Positions 15,362 to 24,658 of a stretch of 64,000 nt of DNA are shown one piece after another. The notes under the pieces are model-generated. The model saw nothing but the letters and a program-made list of their open reading frames with translations. It did not search any database and had not been told where the DNA came from. The number at the start of each line of letters is the position of its first letter. Position 1 is the first letter of the stretch. This DNA is from Neisseria mucosa (GTDB taxonomy: Bacteria > Pseudomonadota > Gammaproteobacteria > Burkholderiales > Neisseriaceae): assembly GCA_003028315.1 (NCBI GenBank), contig CP028150.1:2604001-2668000 (forward strand), in the 5' to 3' direction. The translations under genes and the position numbers were made by a program.

Positions 15362-16774
15362 ATGGACACATCCCAACCTGCGCCCCGTTCCGACCAACAA
15401 GCCAACCGCCGCTATCTGACCGTGTGGCGGTGGCATTTTTATTTCGGGCTATTGGTCGCGCCCTTTCTGACCCTGCTTGCCGTAACAGGTCTAGGCATGC
15501 TTCTATTCGCCAACATCACCGGTAAAGAGGGCGAGCGCATACACGTTACCCCGCAGGCGCAGGTGCAGCCTTTGTCGGCACAGGCGGAAGCGGCGCGGCA
15601 GTCTGTGAACCCTGAAACCGCTTCGGTGGTGCAATATATCGCGCCGCGCGCCGACGATATGGTTGCCGTGTTCCGCGTAAACAACGACGACAAAGCGACC
15701 ATGGTCGCCGTCGATCCTTACACGGCGAAAGTCGTCAGTTCCATGCCGCGCAATGAGGGCTGGTATCACACGATGGACGGAATCCACGGCGATATGATGC
15801 TCGGCACGGCGGGCGATTATCTGATAGAAACTGCCGCATCGCTGACCATCCTGATGATGATTACGGGGATTTATCTTTGGTGGGCGAAACAGCGCAGCCT
15901 GAAATCCATGCTTGTGCCGCAAACGGGCAAAGGACGCTCGTGGTGGCGTAGCATGCACGGTGCATTCGGCACTTGGGTTTCTTTGATTTTATTGTTGTTC
16001 TGCCTGTCTGGTGTTGCTTGGGCGGGCATTTGGGGCGGTAAGTTCGTTCAGTCTTGGAGCCAGTTCCCCGCCGGCAAATGGGGGGTCGAACCGAACCCCG
16101 TATCCGTCGTGCCGACCCACGGCGATGTGTTGAACGACGGCAAAACCAAAGAAGTGCCGTGGATTCTAGAACTCACGCCCATGCCTGTTTCCGGTACGAC
16201 GAAGGGCGAAAACGGCATCAATCCGAGCGAACCGATGACTTTGGAAACGGTTGACCGCTTCGCCCGCGAAATCGGTTTCAAAGGCCGCTACCAGCTCAAC
16301 CTGCCCAAAGGCGAAACGGGCGTGTGGACGCTGTCGCAGGATTCGATGAGCTACGACATGGTCAGCCCGACCGCCGACCGCACGGTGCACATCGACCAAT
16401 ACAGCGGCAAAATCCTGGCCGACATCCGTTTCGACGATTACAACTTCTTCGGCAAATTCATGGCGGCCAGCATCGCGCTGCACATGGGAACGCTGGGCTG
16501 GTGGAGCGTGTTGGCGAACGTTTTGTTCTGCCTGGCGGTTATTTTCATCTGCATCAGCGGCTGCGTGATGTGGTGGAAACGCCGCCCGTCCAAAGCGGGC
16601 GGACTGGTTCCTCCGGCGCAGAAAATCGAGCTGCCGGTATGGTGGGCAATGGCTGTGCCGCTTTTGATCGTGGCGGTATTGTTTCCGACCGCCATCGCCG
16701 CCATCGCCGTGATTTGGCTCTTGGATATGGCGTTGCTGTCGCGGATTCCGGTGCTGTCGAGGTGGTTCAAATAA
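15362..16774 (+). CDS. PepSY-associated transmembrane protein (PiuB-like)
   Basis: A 470-residue inner-membrane protein of the PepSY_TM family, linked in many bacteria to siderophore or iron uptake and possibly to ferric reduction. The N-terminal helix is near residues 24-48 (FGLLVAPFLTLLAVTGLGML), followed by a periplasmic PepSY-type domain, a pair of helices near 158-215, a second PepSY-type region (DRFAREIGFKGRYQLNL) and three C-terminal helices. Conserved His in the helices (WHFYFGL, HTMDGIHGDMM, SMHGAFGTW, ALHMGTLG) could bind haem or metal. The start has GAGAG upstream. It stands alone; no clear Fur box was found by eye. Confidence 0.85.
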   Translation: MDTSQPAPRSDQQANRRYLTVWRWHFYFGLLVAPFLTLLAVTGLGMLLFANITGKEGERIHVTPQAQVQPLSAQAEAARQSVNPETASVVQYIAPRADDMVAVFRVNNDDKATMVAVDPYTAKVVSSMPRNEGWYHTMDGIHGDMMLGTAGDYLIETAASLTILMMITGIYLWWAKQRSLKSMLVPQTGKGRSWWRSMHGAFGTWVSLILLLFCLSGVAWAGIWGGKFVQSWSQFPAGKWGVEPNPVSVVPTHGDVLNDGKTKEVPWILELTPMPVSGTTKGENGINPSEPMTLETVDRFAREIGFKGRYQLNLPKGETGVWTLSQDSMSYDMVSPTADRTVHIDQYSGKILADIRFDDYNFFGKFMAASIALHMGTLGWWSVLANVLFCLAVIFICISGCVMWWKRRPSKAGGLVPPAQKIELPVWWAMAVPLLIVAVLFPTAIAAIAVIWLLDMALLSRIPVLSRWFK

Positions 16775-16840
16775 TGGTTTGAGCCGTTTCCCGCAAACCG
16801 ATACGCAGCGTGGGCATCGCCCGCGAATAGGATGGGTTTG

Positions 16841-16882
16841 AAGGTCGTCTGAAAATCCGATTTTGGTTTTCAGACGACCTTT
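16841..16882. terminator. Inverted DUS terminator after the PepSY gene
   Basis: AAGGTCGTCTGAAAA and its complement around a short T-rich loop. A copy of the TGGGC-GCCCG repeat precedes it (16805-16830). Confidence 0.85.
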
Positions 16883-16966
16883 CCTTATTTTTACCCCGCG
16901 GTTTTCCTTTTCCGCCCGCTTCGGTATCATACCGCCTGTCTGTTTATCCCTGACGGAATCCCGATT

Positions 16967-17470
16967 ATGTCTGACTGGTCCCTCCCCGATTTCGAACGCA
17001 AAATCTGCCCGCCCGAAGAATTGGCGCAACGTCTGCACGAACTGCCCCGCCCGCTGGTGTTTACCAACGGCTGTTTCGATATTCTGCACAGGGGGCATGT
17101 TACCTATCTGGCGCAGGCGCGTTCGGCGGGGGTGGCATTGGTGCTGGCTTTGAACACGGATGCGTCCGTGCGCCGTTTGGGCAAGGGGGACGACCGTCCC
17201 GTCAACCCGCTGGAAAACCGCGCGGCGGTGGCGGCGGCATTGGCAAGCGTGGATTTGGTCACTTGGTTTGACGAAGACACGCCCGCCGAGTTGATCGAGC
17301 AAATCAAACCCGACATCCTGATTAAAGGCGGCGACTGGCCGGTCGAAAAAATCGTCGGCGCGCAAGAAACGCTGGCGCGCGGCGGCAAAGTGTTTTCCAT
17401 TCCGTTCCTGCACCAGACTTCCACCACGAAAACGCTGGAAAAAATCCGCGCAGCCGAGGGCGGCAAATGA
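16967..17470 (+). CDS. hldC: D-glycero-beta-D-manno-heptose 1-phosphate adenylyltransferase
   Basis: Activates heptose 1-phosphate to ADP-heptose for the LOS inner core; equivalent to the C-terminal half of E. coli HldE (RfaE). The nucleotidyltransferase motif FTNGCFDILHRGHV is at about residues 29-42 and HQTSTTKTLEKI forms the C-terminal ISSS/T-type signature. In Neisseria the kinase half is a separate gene, not in this window. 167 residues is normal for the stand-alone form. Its TGA overlaps the ATG of birA-coaX by four bases, so the two are translationally coupled. Confidence 0.93.
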   Translation: MSDWSLPDFERKICPPEELAQRLHELPRPLVFTNGCFDILHRGHVTYLAQARSAGVALVLALNTDASVRRLGKGDDRPVNPLENRAAVAAALASVDLVTWFDEDTPAELIEQIKPDILIKGGDWPVEKIVGAQETLARGGKVFSIPFLHQTSTTKTLEKIRAAEGGK

Positions 17471-19266
17471 CCGCGCTGAAACTGCCGCACAGTCGGGTTT
17501 TGGCGGAACTCGCCGACGGTCTGCCGCAACACGTTTCCCATCTCGCGCGTATCGCGGGCGTGAAGCCGCACCAGCTCAACGGCTTTTGGCAACAGATGCC
17601 CGCACACATCCGCGGACTGCTGCGCCAGCACGACGGGCAATGGCGGCTCGTGCGCCCGCTTGCTTTGTTTGACGAAGAAGCCTTGCAGCGCTTGGGCGCG
17701 GAACGCGGTTTTCAGACGACCTTAAAACACGAATGCACGTCCAGCAACGACGAAATCCTGAATCTGGCACGCACTTCGCCCGAACAAGCCCATAAATCGC
17801 TCTGCGTCGCACATCTGCAAACCAAAGGCCGCGGGCGGCAGGGACGCAAGTGGACACACCGGCTGGGCGAATGCCTGATGTTCAGCTTTGGCTGGGTATT
17901 CGACAAACCGCAGCACGAACTCGGCTCACTCGCCCCCGCCGTCGCGCTCGCCTGCCGCCGCGCCTTGGCAGCATCGGGTTTGGACATACAAATCAAGTGG
18001 CCGAACGATTTGGTCGCCAGCAGGGACAAACTCGGCGGCATCCTGATCGAAACCGTCCGCAACGAAGGCAAAACCGCCGCCGTCATCGGCATAGGCATCA
18101 ATTTCGTCCTGCCCAAAGAAGTCGAAAACGCCGCTTCCGTCCAAGCCCTCTTCCACAACGCGCAGCTTGCCCGCGGCACCGCCTCCGTACACTGCATTCC
18201 CGCTTCAACGCTGTTGGACAAATTATTGGGCGAACTCAATGCCGTGCTGACGCAATACGCGCAAAACGGGTTCGCCCCCTTCCTCGAAGAATACCAAACC
18301 GCCCACCGCGACCACGGCAGACCCGTCTTGCTCCTGCGCGACGGGCAGACCGTAAACGAAGGCACCGTCCTCAGCGTCGATGCACAAGGCGCGTTGCACT
18401 TGATGACAGCCGCAGGCGAACAAACCGTCGTCAGCGGCGAAATCAGCCTGCGCCCCGACGACACGCCCCGCGCCGCCGCGCCGCGCCCGCCCGAACGCCT
18501 CCTCCTGCTCGACGGCGGCAACAGCCAGCTCAAATGGGCATGGGTGGAAAACGGCGTGTTCAACGAAGTCACCCGCGCGCCGTACCGCGATTTGAGCAAG
18601 CTTGGCGAAGAATGGGCAGCGCGTTCAGACGACCGCACCCGTATCGTCGGTTGCGCCGTGTGCGGCGACCTCAAAAAAGCCCTGGTCGAAGCTCACCTGA
18701 CCGCGCCCGTCCGCTGGCTGCCCTCCATGCCGCAGGCGCTCGGCATCCGCAACCACTACCGCAACCCCGCCGAACACGGCTCCGACCGCTGGTTCAACGC
18801 CTTGGGCAGCCGCCGTTTCAGCCAAAATGCCTGCGTCGTCGTCAGCTGCGGCACCGCCGTAACCACCGACGCGCTCACCGAAGACAACCATTACCTCGGC
18901 GGCACCATCATGCCCGGCTTCCACCTCATGAAAGAAGCCCTCGCCGCCAAAACCGCCAACCTCGACCGCCCCGCCGGCAAAGTGTACCCCTTCCCCACCA
19001 CCACGCCCAACGCCATCACCAGCGGCATGATGGATGCCGTTTGCGGAGCCGTCATCATGATGCACGGGCGGCTGCAACAAAAAACGGGCGAAGGCAAACC
19101 CGTCGACGTCATCATCACCGGCGGCGGCGCAAGCAAAGTCGTCAACGCCCTGCCCAAGCAGTTTGTTTTGGACAATACAGTAAAAATTGTAGATAATCTC
19201 GTCATTTACGGCTTATTGAACTGGGTCGCGCAAGAGCAGGAACAGCCTGATAAATTGCCCGAATAA
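17467..19266 (+). CDS. birA-coaX: Bifunctional biotin-protein ligase / type III pantothenate kinase
   Basis: A 599-residue natural fusion known from Neisseria. Residues 1-70 form an HTH-like domain and 85-325 the biotin ligase, with GRGRQGRKW at 121-129 and KWPNDLVA plus GGILIE. From about residue 340 the CoaX kinase begins: LLLDGGNSQLKWAW carries the phosphate-binding Asp, followed by EHGSDRWFNALG and VVSCGTAVTTDAL. BirA biotinylates acetyl-CoA carboxylase; CoaX starts CoA synthesis. An in-frame DUS in the coding sequence encodes FQTT near residue 82. It is coupled to hldC by a four-base overlap and ends before a DUS terminator. Confidence 0.95.
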   Translation: MTALKLPHSRVLAELADGLPQHVSHLARIAGVKPHQLNGFWQQMPAHIRGLLRQHDGQWRLVRPLALFDEEALQRLGAERGFQTTLKHECTSSNDEILNLARTSPEQAHKSLCVAHLQTKGRGRQGRKWTHRLGECLMFSFGWVFDKPQHELGSLAPAVALACRRALAASGLDIQIKWPNDLVASRDKLGGILIETVRNEGKTAAVIGIGINFVLPKEVENAASVQALFHNAQLARGTASVHCIPASTLLDKLLGELNAVLTQYAQNGFAPFLEEYQTAHRDHGRPVLLLRDGQTVNEGTVLSVDAQGALHLMTAAGEQTVVSGEISLRPDDTPRAAAPRPPERLLLLDGGNSQLKWAWVENGVFNEVTRAPYRDLSKLGEEWAARSDDRTRIVGCAVCGDLKKALVEAHLTAPVRWLPSMPQALGIRNHYRNPAEHGSDRWFNALGSRRFSQNACVVVSCGTAVTTDALTEDNHYLGGTIMPGFHLMKEALAAKTANLDRPAGKVYPFPTTTPNAITSGMMDAVCGAVIMMHGRLQQKTGEGKPVDVIITGGGASKVVNALPKQFVLDNTVKIVDNLVIYGLLNWVAQEQEQPDKLPE

Positions 19267-19292
19267 GCAGCAATGCCGTAGCACAGATTCAA

Positions 19293-19333
19293 AAAGGTCG
19301 TCTGAAACGCAACACCGCTTTTCAGACGACCTT
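19293..19333. terminator. Inverted DUS terminator after birA-coaX
   Basis: AAAGGTCGTCTGAAA... with an opposing copy ending at 19333; a further partial DUS (TTCAGACG) follows. Confidence 0.8.
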
Positions 19334-19448
19334 CAGACGCAGCAAACTTCAGCCGGTTGGCTTTGACGCCGATCCGCCACAACCAATAACAACACAAAAC
19401 CGCCCGCACACCGCAACGGCAACCGAACACAAAAAAGGAAAACAACTC

Positions 19449-20336
19449 ATGAAATGGCTTTTCGCCGCCCTCGTGGCACTCAACATCATCGTCTTCGGCG
19501 GCATGATTACGCACCGCCTCAACAACGCCAAATCCCCCAACGCCGCGCCCGTAGAAGGCGGCGCCCACGAACTCGCCCAACCCGAATCCCTGCGCCCTCA
19601 GCAAGCCCCCGCGCCTGCCGACAACGCGCAACCCGACTGGCTGCAAACCGACGAAACACAAGCCGACCTGCCCGAGCCCGAATCCGAAGAAGCCATAGCC
19701 GAACGCAAGAAAAAAGAAGAAGAGGAACAGGCGCGCCGCGAAAAAGAAAAAAAAGAACGTGAAGAAAAAGCCCGCCGCGAAAAAGAAAAAGCCGCCGCCG
19801 AAAACACCAATCCGGCTGCTGCCGCCAACGAAAATCCCGCCGCCAAAAACGCATCCGCCGCCCGCCAATGTACGTCTAACGCCAGCGTTACCCTGGACGA
19901 AGACGACTACCACCGTATCAAAGGCCTGCTGACCCGCTGGCCGCACGCCGCCAGCCGCACCGTAGAAAAACGCGGTGCATCGAAAGACCACGCCGCCAAA
20001 ACCTTCCGCGTCGTGCTGCCCGCCGACAGCGAAGCCATGAACCGCCTCGAAGCGCTCGGCAACAAAGGCTTCAACGGCACGCTTCACAACGGCGAAATCA
20101 GCCTCGGCGTGATGAAGAGCCGCTCCTCCGCACAAGTCCTCATCTCGCGCCTGTCCGCAGCAGGCTTCGGCGGCGCGCGCATCGTCGAACAAGACGACAA
20201 AGGCAACGCCGCCGACAGCACCCTCAGCGTTTCCCGCATGACCGTCATCTTCATGTCGGTCGATGAAAAAGACGCACAGGAAATCCGCAACATCGTCGGC
20301 CGCTACGGCAGCCTGAATATGAAAACCTGCAAATAA
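19449..20336 (+). CDS. SPOR-domain inner-membrane protein
   Basis: A bitopic protein of 295 residues. One N-terminal helix (KWLFAALVALNIIVFGGMIT) is followed by a Pro/Glu-rich linker, a highly charged Lys/Glu/Arg coiled region (about residues 84-118), an Ala/Asn-rich stretch, and a C-terminal SPOR domain beginning around residue 140, with YHRIKGLLTRW and SSAQVLISRLSAAGFGGARI. SPOR domains bind denuded septal peptidoglycan, so a cell-division role is likely. The start has AAGGAA upstream. In several Neisseria the homologue lies directly after birA-coaX, as here. The specific function is not known to me. Confidence 0.85.
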   Translation: MKWLFAALVALNIIVFGGMITHRLNNAKSPNAAPVEGGAHELAQPESLRPQQAPAPADNAQPDWLQTDETQADLPEPESEEAIAERKKKEEEEQARREKEKKEREEKARREKEKAAAENTNPAAAANENPAAKNASAARQCTSNASVTLDEDDYHRIKGLLTRWPHAASRTVEKRGASKDHAAKTFRVVLPADSEAMNRLEALGNKGFNGTLHNGEISLGVMKSRSSAQVLISRLSAAGFGGARIVEQDDKGNAADSTLSVSRMTVIFMSVDEKDAQEIRNIVGRYGSLNMKTCK

Positions 20337-20341
20337 AACCC

Positions 20342-20375
20342 AAAGGTCGTCTGAACGTTTTCAGACGACCTTTTT
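20342..20375. terminator. Inverted DUS terminator after the SPOR gene
   Basis: Compact hairpin AAAGGTCGTCTGAACG with opposing arm and T-run. Confidence 0.88.
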
Positions 20376-20529
20376 ACAGAAATATAGCCCATTCAAACCG
20401 TGAAAGTTCCTGCCTTCCTTCCTGCTTGGGTGGAAAAGGAGGTAAGGGTATTTTCTTAATGAATCCATTTCGGGCGTGAAAGCTTTGCCAAGTGCCTGAG
20501 ACCGTCAATTCTGAGGAGTGTCCGTATTG

Positions 20530-21186
20530 ATGAAACCCTTAATCTTTTTACTTCCCGCCGTGTTATCCCTGCATGCTGCCGCACAAAACTACGTCATTGC
20601 CGACGACCGGCTCAGTAGCGGGGTGTTGACGCTTGAGGGCAGCAGTTTTTCCGTCAGTACAGTCAATCCAAACGGCAATGTGTGCGATTATGAAGGCATC
20701 GTTCGCAACCGTATTGCCAGTGACGGGGAGGGCTGTGTCGTGCATTTCAGTTTCAAGCGCGACAGCGTGCGTTTGGACATCCCCGAAACCGCCCGAGAAG
20801 CCTGTCAAAGCTATTGCGGGCATAATGCTTTTTTCGACAGGGTTTATTATAAAATGCCGACGGCCTGCGCCCCGAAATATGCAGAAGCGGCAGAGCGGCG
20901 TTTCCGGGCTGCCTATCGGGAAAAACGTTTCCGAGAGGCGGCAAACCTAAAGCGGCAATATCTGAACCAATGCGGCAGATTCCTCTATCTGACCGACTGG
21001 ATGCGGGTTTTGAATGACTTGGCAGTCAGCTTTAAAAATGCCGGAGATAAAGCGGCCTGCCGCAAAACGCTTGCCCCATTGTCCGAATGGCTGCGGGATT
21101 ATCGGCCAAATTACATCAACGAAACAGATTACAAACGCGAAGCGTCTGCGGCAAGGTTTAACTTGAAACAGTGTGAAGCGGAATAA
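20530..21186 (+). CDS. Secreted cysteine-rich hypothetical protein
   Basis: I do not recognise it. The 218 residues start with a signal peptide (MKPLIFLLPAVLSLHAAAQN, probable cleavage after AAA), so the product should be periplasmic or surface-exposed. Eight cysteines in the mature part (for example ACQSYCGH, ACAPKYAE, QCGRFLY, ACRKTLA) suggest disulfides. The C-terminal half is helical and basic (RRFRAAYREKRFREAANLKR). A GAGGAG ribosome site at 20513-20518 lies 11 bp before this ATG; a GTG at 20518 overlaps it and a TTG at 20527 is a second alternative. It is a single gene between DUS terminators. Confidence 0.75.
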   Translation: MKPLIFLLPAVLSLHAAAQNYVIADDRLSSGVLTLEGSSFSVSTVNPNGNVCDYEGIVRNRIASDGEGCVVHFSFKRDSVRLDIPETAREACQSYCGHNAFFDRVYYKMPTACAPKYAEAAERRFRAAYREKRFREAANLKRQYLNQCGRFLYLTDWMRVLNDLAVSFKNAGDKAACRKTLAPLSEWLRDYRPNYINETDYKREASAARFNLKQCEAE

Positions 21187-21350
21187 AACGAAATTCGCCC
21201 AGTATTTTCATATGATGGCCGATATGGTTATCTGTGGTATAAAAAGCCATAATATTTCTTAAATACTAAAAAATAGATATTTTCTTCTAAAAAATCCAAT
21301 TTAAAATTATATTGTTTTAATAAAAATCTATTGCTACATTCATAAAAAAT

Positions 21351-21391
21351 CACGGGATCGTCTGAAAAGCGGTTTTTCAGACGACCCCGTG
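21351..21391. terminator. Inverted DUS pair before nhaC, one arm mutated
   Basis: CACGGGATCGTCTGAAAA versus a perfect GGGGTCGTC arm: one G-to-A change breaks the DUS in the left copy while the hairpin stays. The 160 bp between it and the upstream gene are very AT-rich with no gene. Confidence 0.8.
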
Positions 21392-21432
21392 TGCTAAACT
21401 TCGTTAAATACACACAAAACAGGCAAAGCAAT

Positions 21433-22821
21433 ATGTTTACATTCAAATCACTGCTCGATATGCCGCGCGGAGAAGCTCTTGCCGTCGTCGTGGCGTTAAT
21501 CGGGGCGATGGGTTACACCATCATTTCGCTGGGCTGGCTGCCCCATATGTCCATCATTGCCGCCATTACCGTCCTTATCCTCTACGGCCTCGCGCGCGGG
21601 TTGAAATATAACGACATGCAAAAAGGCATGGTCGGCGCGGTGGGGCAGGGCATGGGCGCGATTTACCTGTTTTTCTTCATCGGGCTGATGGTCAGCGCGC
21701 TGATGATGAGCGGCGCGATTCCAACGCTGATGTATTACGGTTTCGGGCTTATTTCCCCTACTTATTTCTATTTCTCCGCCTTTGCGCTTTGTTCCGTCAT
21801 CGGTGTGTCCATCGGCAGCAGTTTGACCACTTGCGCCACCGTCGGCGTTGCCTTTATGGGCATGGCGGCGGCGTTTCATGCCGATTTGGCGATGACGGCG
21901 GGTGCGATTGTTTCCGGCGCGTTCTTTGGCGACAAAATGTCCCCGCTCTCCGATACCACGGGTATTTCCGCCTCCATCGTCGGCATTGATTTGTTCGAAC
22001 ACATCAAAAACATGATGTACACCACCATTCCCGCGTGGCTCATCAGCGCGGCATTGATGCTGTGGCTCTTGCCCAATGTTGCCGCCCACGATTTGAACAG
22101 CGTCGAATCCTTCCGCAGCCAGCTTGAAGCGACGGGCTTGGTGCACGGCTATTCGCTGATTCCGTTTGCGCTGTTGGTCGTGCTGGCGCTGTTGCGCATC
22201 AACGCCGTTGTCGCCATGCTCTTCACCATCCTCGCCGCGCTTGCGGTAACTTATTTCCACAGCACGCCCGACTTGAACCAGCTCGGCACATGGTTTTACG
22301 GCGGCTACAAACTCGAAGGCGAAGCGTTTCAAGACATCGCCAAACTCATTTCGCGCGGCGGTTTGGAAAGCATGTTCTTCACGCAAACCATCGTGATTCT
22401 CGGCATGAGTTTGGGCGGATTATTGTTTACGCTCGGCGTGATTCCGTCGCTGCTGGACGCCATCCGCGCGTTCCTGACTACCGCCGGACGCGCTACATTC
22501 AGCGTTGCCGCCACGTCGGTCGGCGTCAATTTCCTCATCGGCGAACAATATTTGAGTATTTTGCTTTCCGGCGAAACCTTCAAACCCGTGTACGACAAGC
22601 TCGGACTGCATTCGCGCAACCTTTCGCGCACGCTGGAAGACGCGGGTACGGTCATCAATCCGCTTGTGCCGTGGAGCGTGTGCGGCGTGTTCATCAGCCA
22701 CGCCCTCGGCGTACCCGTTTGGGAATACCTGCCTTATGCCTTCTTCTGCTATTTGAGCCTGATTTTGACGCTGCTGTTCGGTTGGACAGGTCTGACGTTG
22801 AGCAAGAAAGAAACTGCGTAA
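21433..22821 (+). CDS. nhaC: Na+/H+ antiporter of the NhaC family
   Basis: A 462-residue integral membrane protein with 11-12 hydrophobic helices. NhaC-type landmarks include GVSIGSSLTTCATVGVAF, GAIVSGAFFGDKMSPLSDTT and VNFLIGEQYLSILLSG. It exchanges cytoplasmic Na+ for H+. A GTG 42 bp upstream gives a longer frame that begins inside the DUS terminator, so I choose ATG 21433 with AGGCAAAG upstream. It is flanked on both sides by DUS hairpins, so it is likely monocistronic. Confidence 0.9.
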   Translation: MFTFKSLLDMPRGEALAVVVALIGAMGYTIISLGWLPHMSIIAAITVLILYGLARGLKYNDMQKGMVGAVGQGMGAIYLFFFIGLMVSALMMSGAIPTLMYYGFGLISPTYFYFSAFALCSVIGVSIGSSLTTCATVGVAFMGMAAAFHADLAMTAGAIVSGAFFGDKMSPLSDTTGISASIVGIDLFEHIKNMMYTTIPAWLISAALMLWLLPNVAAHDLNSVESFRSQLEATGLVHGYSLIPFALLVVLALLRINAVVAMLFTILAALAVTYFHSTPDLNQLGTWFYGGYKLEGEAFQDIAKLISRGGLESMFFTQTIVILGMSLGGLLFTLGVIPSLLDAIRAFLTTAGRATFSVAATSVGVNFLIGEQYLSILLSGETFKPVYDKLGLHSRNLSRTLEDAGTVINPLVPWSVCGVFISHALGVPVWEYLPYAFFCYLSLILTLLFGWTGLTLSKKETA

Positions 22822-22833
22822 AGCAGGGGATAC

Positions 22834-22881
22834 AAAGGTCGTCTGAAAACCTTCGGCATAGGTTTTCAGACGACCTTTTTT
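22834..22881. terminator. Inverted DUS terminator between nhaC and the FMN reductase gene
   Basis: Arms AAAGGTCGTCTGAAAACC and GGTTTTCAGACGACCTTTTT; placed between convergent genes. Confidence 0.9.
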
Positions 22882-22912
22882 ATGGAAATGCTTTGACGGA
22901 ATAGATGACGGC

Positions 22913-23485
22913 TTATTTGGGATTTTTCTCGATCAGGGCGACGAGTTGATCGATATAGCCTTGGACGAAGCTGCGTGCCGATTCGATGAGTTTGCCGTTA
23001 TCGTCAAACTCAAACAGAGTAGGGGAGTTGCCGAGGAAGACTTCGGGCTGTCCGGTCAGCGGCATATTGAAGTAGGACAAGGCGAGGCGCAGGTTTTTTT
23101 GCGAGCTGTAACCGCCCATTTTGCCGACGGAATGGCTGATGATGCCTGCGGGCGTGTTTTTCCATGCGACGTCGGCGTTGGGTTTGGAGCCGATGTCTAC
23201 CGCGTTTTTCAGACAGGCGGGGACAGTGCGGTTGTTTTCGGAGGTAACGAACAATACGCCGGCGGAGGCTTTGATGGTTTCGCGGAAGGCAGTGTAGCTT
23301 TCGGGCGTGGGGAAGTCGGTTTCGGCGGGGTCGTCGTAGTCGAAATTGTAGAGCGGCAAGCCGCCGATTTCGACGATTTGGGCTTCGTAGCCTTCGGGGA
23401 ACATGGGGATGACGTTTTGCGCCACTTTGCGGGCAAACGAGCCTTTACGCAGGCTGCCTACTAAAATGCTGACTTTTTTTGCCAT
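22913..23485 (-). CDS. NAD(P)H-dependent FMN reductase (ChrR/YieF-like)
   Basis: A 190-residue flavodoxin-fold reductase. The FMN phosphate loop is GSLRKGSFARKVA near the N-terminus and TSENNRTVPACLKNAVDIGS contributes the isoalloxazine contact, matching the P-x-LKNAxDxxS pattern of the family. GKMGGYSSQKNLRLAL is also typical. Such enzymes reduce quinones, chromate or azo dyes and protect against oxidative stress; the natural substrate cannot be told here. The ribosome site AGGAGAAAATTC lies before the ATG. It is convergent with nhaC and divergent from pnuC. Confidence 0.9.
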   Translation of the reverse strand: MAKKVSILVGSLRKGSFARKVAQNVIPMFPEGYEAQIVEIGGLPLYNFDYDDPAETDFPTPESYTAFRETIKASAGVLFVTSENNRTVPACLKNAVDIGSKPNADVAWKNTPAGIISHSVGKMGGYSSQKNLRLALSYFNMPLTGQPEVFLGNSPTLFEFDDNGKLIESARSFVQGYIDQLVALIEKNPK

Positions 23486-23880
23486 GAATTTTCTCCTGAT
23501 TGTGTGAAAATAAAAACGATTCGTAAATTCATTTTAAAATGGGCGCGGATAACGGTCAAGATTAGGGCATCGCGTTAAGGCGGCTTTATCTACGGGCAGG
23601 TCGTACACGCTGAGATTTCGTTTCTTTGCGGTTGTTATGGGAATTTTGATGAAAATTCAGTTGCTTGAAGACATATCGACAGATGGAAAGCCTTGTTTTT
23701 TTCGGATTCACTGTATTCCTTGGGCAACAGTTTTAATTAGATATATAACTTTAGTAATTGTTTTATTGCGTGCGAATTGAAACTTACGCATAATGTAAAA
23801 CATATGCAATATGGGATGGATTTTTGGGTTTGAGAGGCATCCCACATCGAGCATCAATAAAGAAAAAAGAGGGAAAAATC
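23486..23880. other. Divergent intergenic region upstream of pnuC
   Basis: About 395 bp, AT-rich near the middle. GGGATG and CATCCC (23814-23844) could form a hairpin in the pnuC leader. I see no recognised riboswitch and no gene. Confidence 0.5.
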
Positions 23881-24594
23881 ATGTCATTAGACTGGTGGAA
23901 ACGCGAATTGTTCGGCGGTTGGACGCATTTCGAAGCGGTGTGGCTGCTGATGTTTTTGGGGATACAGGCGGTCGTGTTCGTCTTCAATCCCGACTCATGG
24001 CTGGCGAGCATTGCGGCGGTAACGGGCATTTTGTGCGTCGTCTTCGTCGGTAAAGGGAAAATCAGCAATTATTTGTTTGGGCTGATTTCCGTATCGCTGT
24101 ATGCTTATGTTTCCTATACGTTTAAGCTCTACGGCGAGATGATGCTGAATTTATTGGTGTATGTGCCTGTCCAGTTTGTCGGTTTCGCTATGTGGCGCAG
24201 ACATATGGCTCTGGGCGAAACGGCGGAAACGGAGGAAGTGAAGGCGAAGGCGTTGACGGTCAGGCAGTGGTTGCTGGTGGTTGCCGTGTCCGTTGTGGGG
24301 ACTTCGGCATATATCGAATGGCTGCACCACTTAGGCAGCGCGTTGCCGACCCTTGACGGCGTAACGGTCGTCGTGTCGATTGTGGCTCAGGTGTTGATGA
24401 TTCTGCGCTACCGCGAGCAATGGGCATTGTGGATTGTGGTCAATATCCTGACGATTTCGCTGTGGGCTGCGGCATGGTTGAAAAACGGAGAAACGAGCCT
24501 GCCGCTTTTGCTGATGTACGTCATGTATTTGTGCAATTCGGTTTACGGCTATATCAACTGGACGAAGCTGGTAAAACGGCATTCGGGAAAATAA
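23881..24594 (+). CDS. pnuC: Nicotinamide riboside transporter
   Basis: A 237-residue membrane protein with about seven helices that imports the NAD precursor nicotinamide riboside. Family landmarks are VYVPVQFVGFAMWRRH, then ILRYREQWALWIVVNILTIS and YVMYLCNSVYGYINW. The ATG at 23881 follows GAGGGAAAAATC; a TTG-started extension upstream is rejected. It is monocistronic, ending at a DUS terminator; its promoter should lie in the preceding 395 bp. Confidence 0.93.
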   Translation: MSLDWWKRELFGGWTHFEAVWLLMFLGIQAVVFVFNPDSWLASIAAVTGILCVVFVGKGKISNYLFGLISVSLYAYVSYTFKLYGEMMLNLLVYVPVQFVGFAMWRRHMALGETAETEEVKAKALTVRQWLLVVAVSVVGTSAYIEWLHHLGSALPTLDGVTVVVSIVAQVLMILRYREQWALWIVVNILTISLWAAAWLKNGETSLPLLLMYVMYLCNSVYGYINWTKLVKRHSGK

Positions 24595-24606
24595 TTATCA
24601 AGCTTC

Positions 24607-24650
24607 AAAGGTCGTCTGAAAATCCGGTATCGGGTTTCAGACGACCTTTT
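24607..24650. terminator. Inverted DUS terminator after pnuC
   Basis: AAAGGTCGTCTGAAAATCC with an opposing arm. The right arm and the following TTTTGCATATCCATGC are repeated at 27381-27410 in front of the MFS gene. Confidence 0.85.
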
Positions 24651-24658
24651 GCATATCC

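Noticed and set aside
17850..19196. A 448-codon open frame overlapping birA-coaX in another frame
   Set aside because: The translation is dominated by Arg, Pro and His, as expected for a shifted frame in GC-rich DNA; birA-coaX has clear motifs.
23600..23880. A riboswitch upstream of pnuC
   Set aside because: A small GGGATG/CATCCC hairpin is possible, but no known aptamer consensus can be seen.
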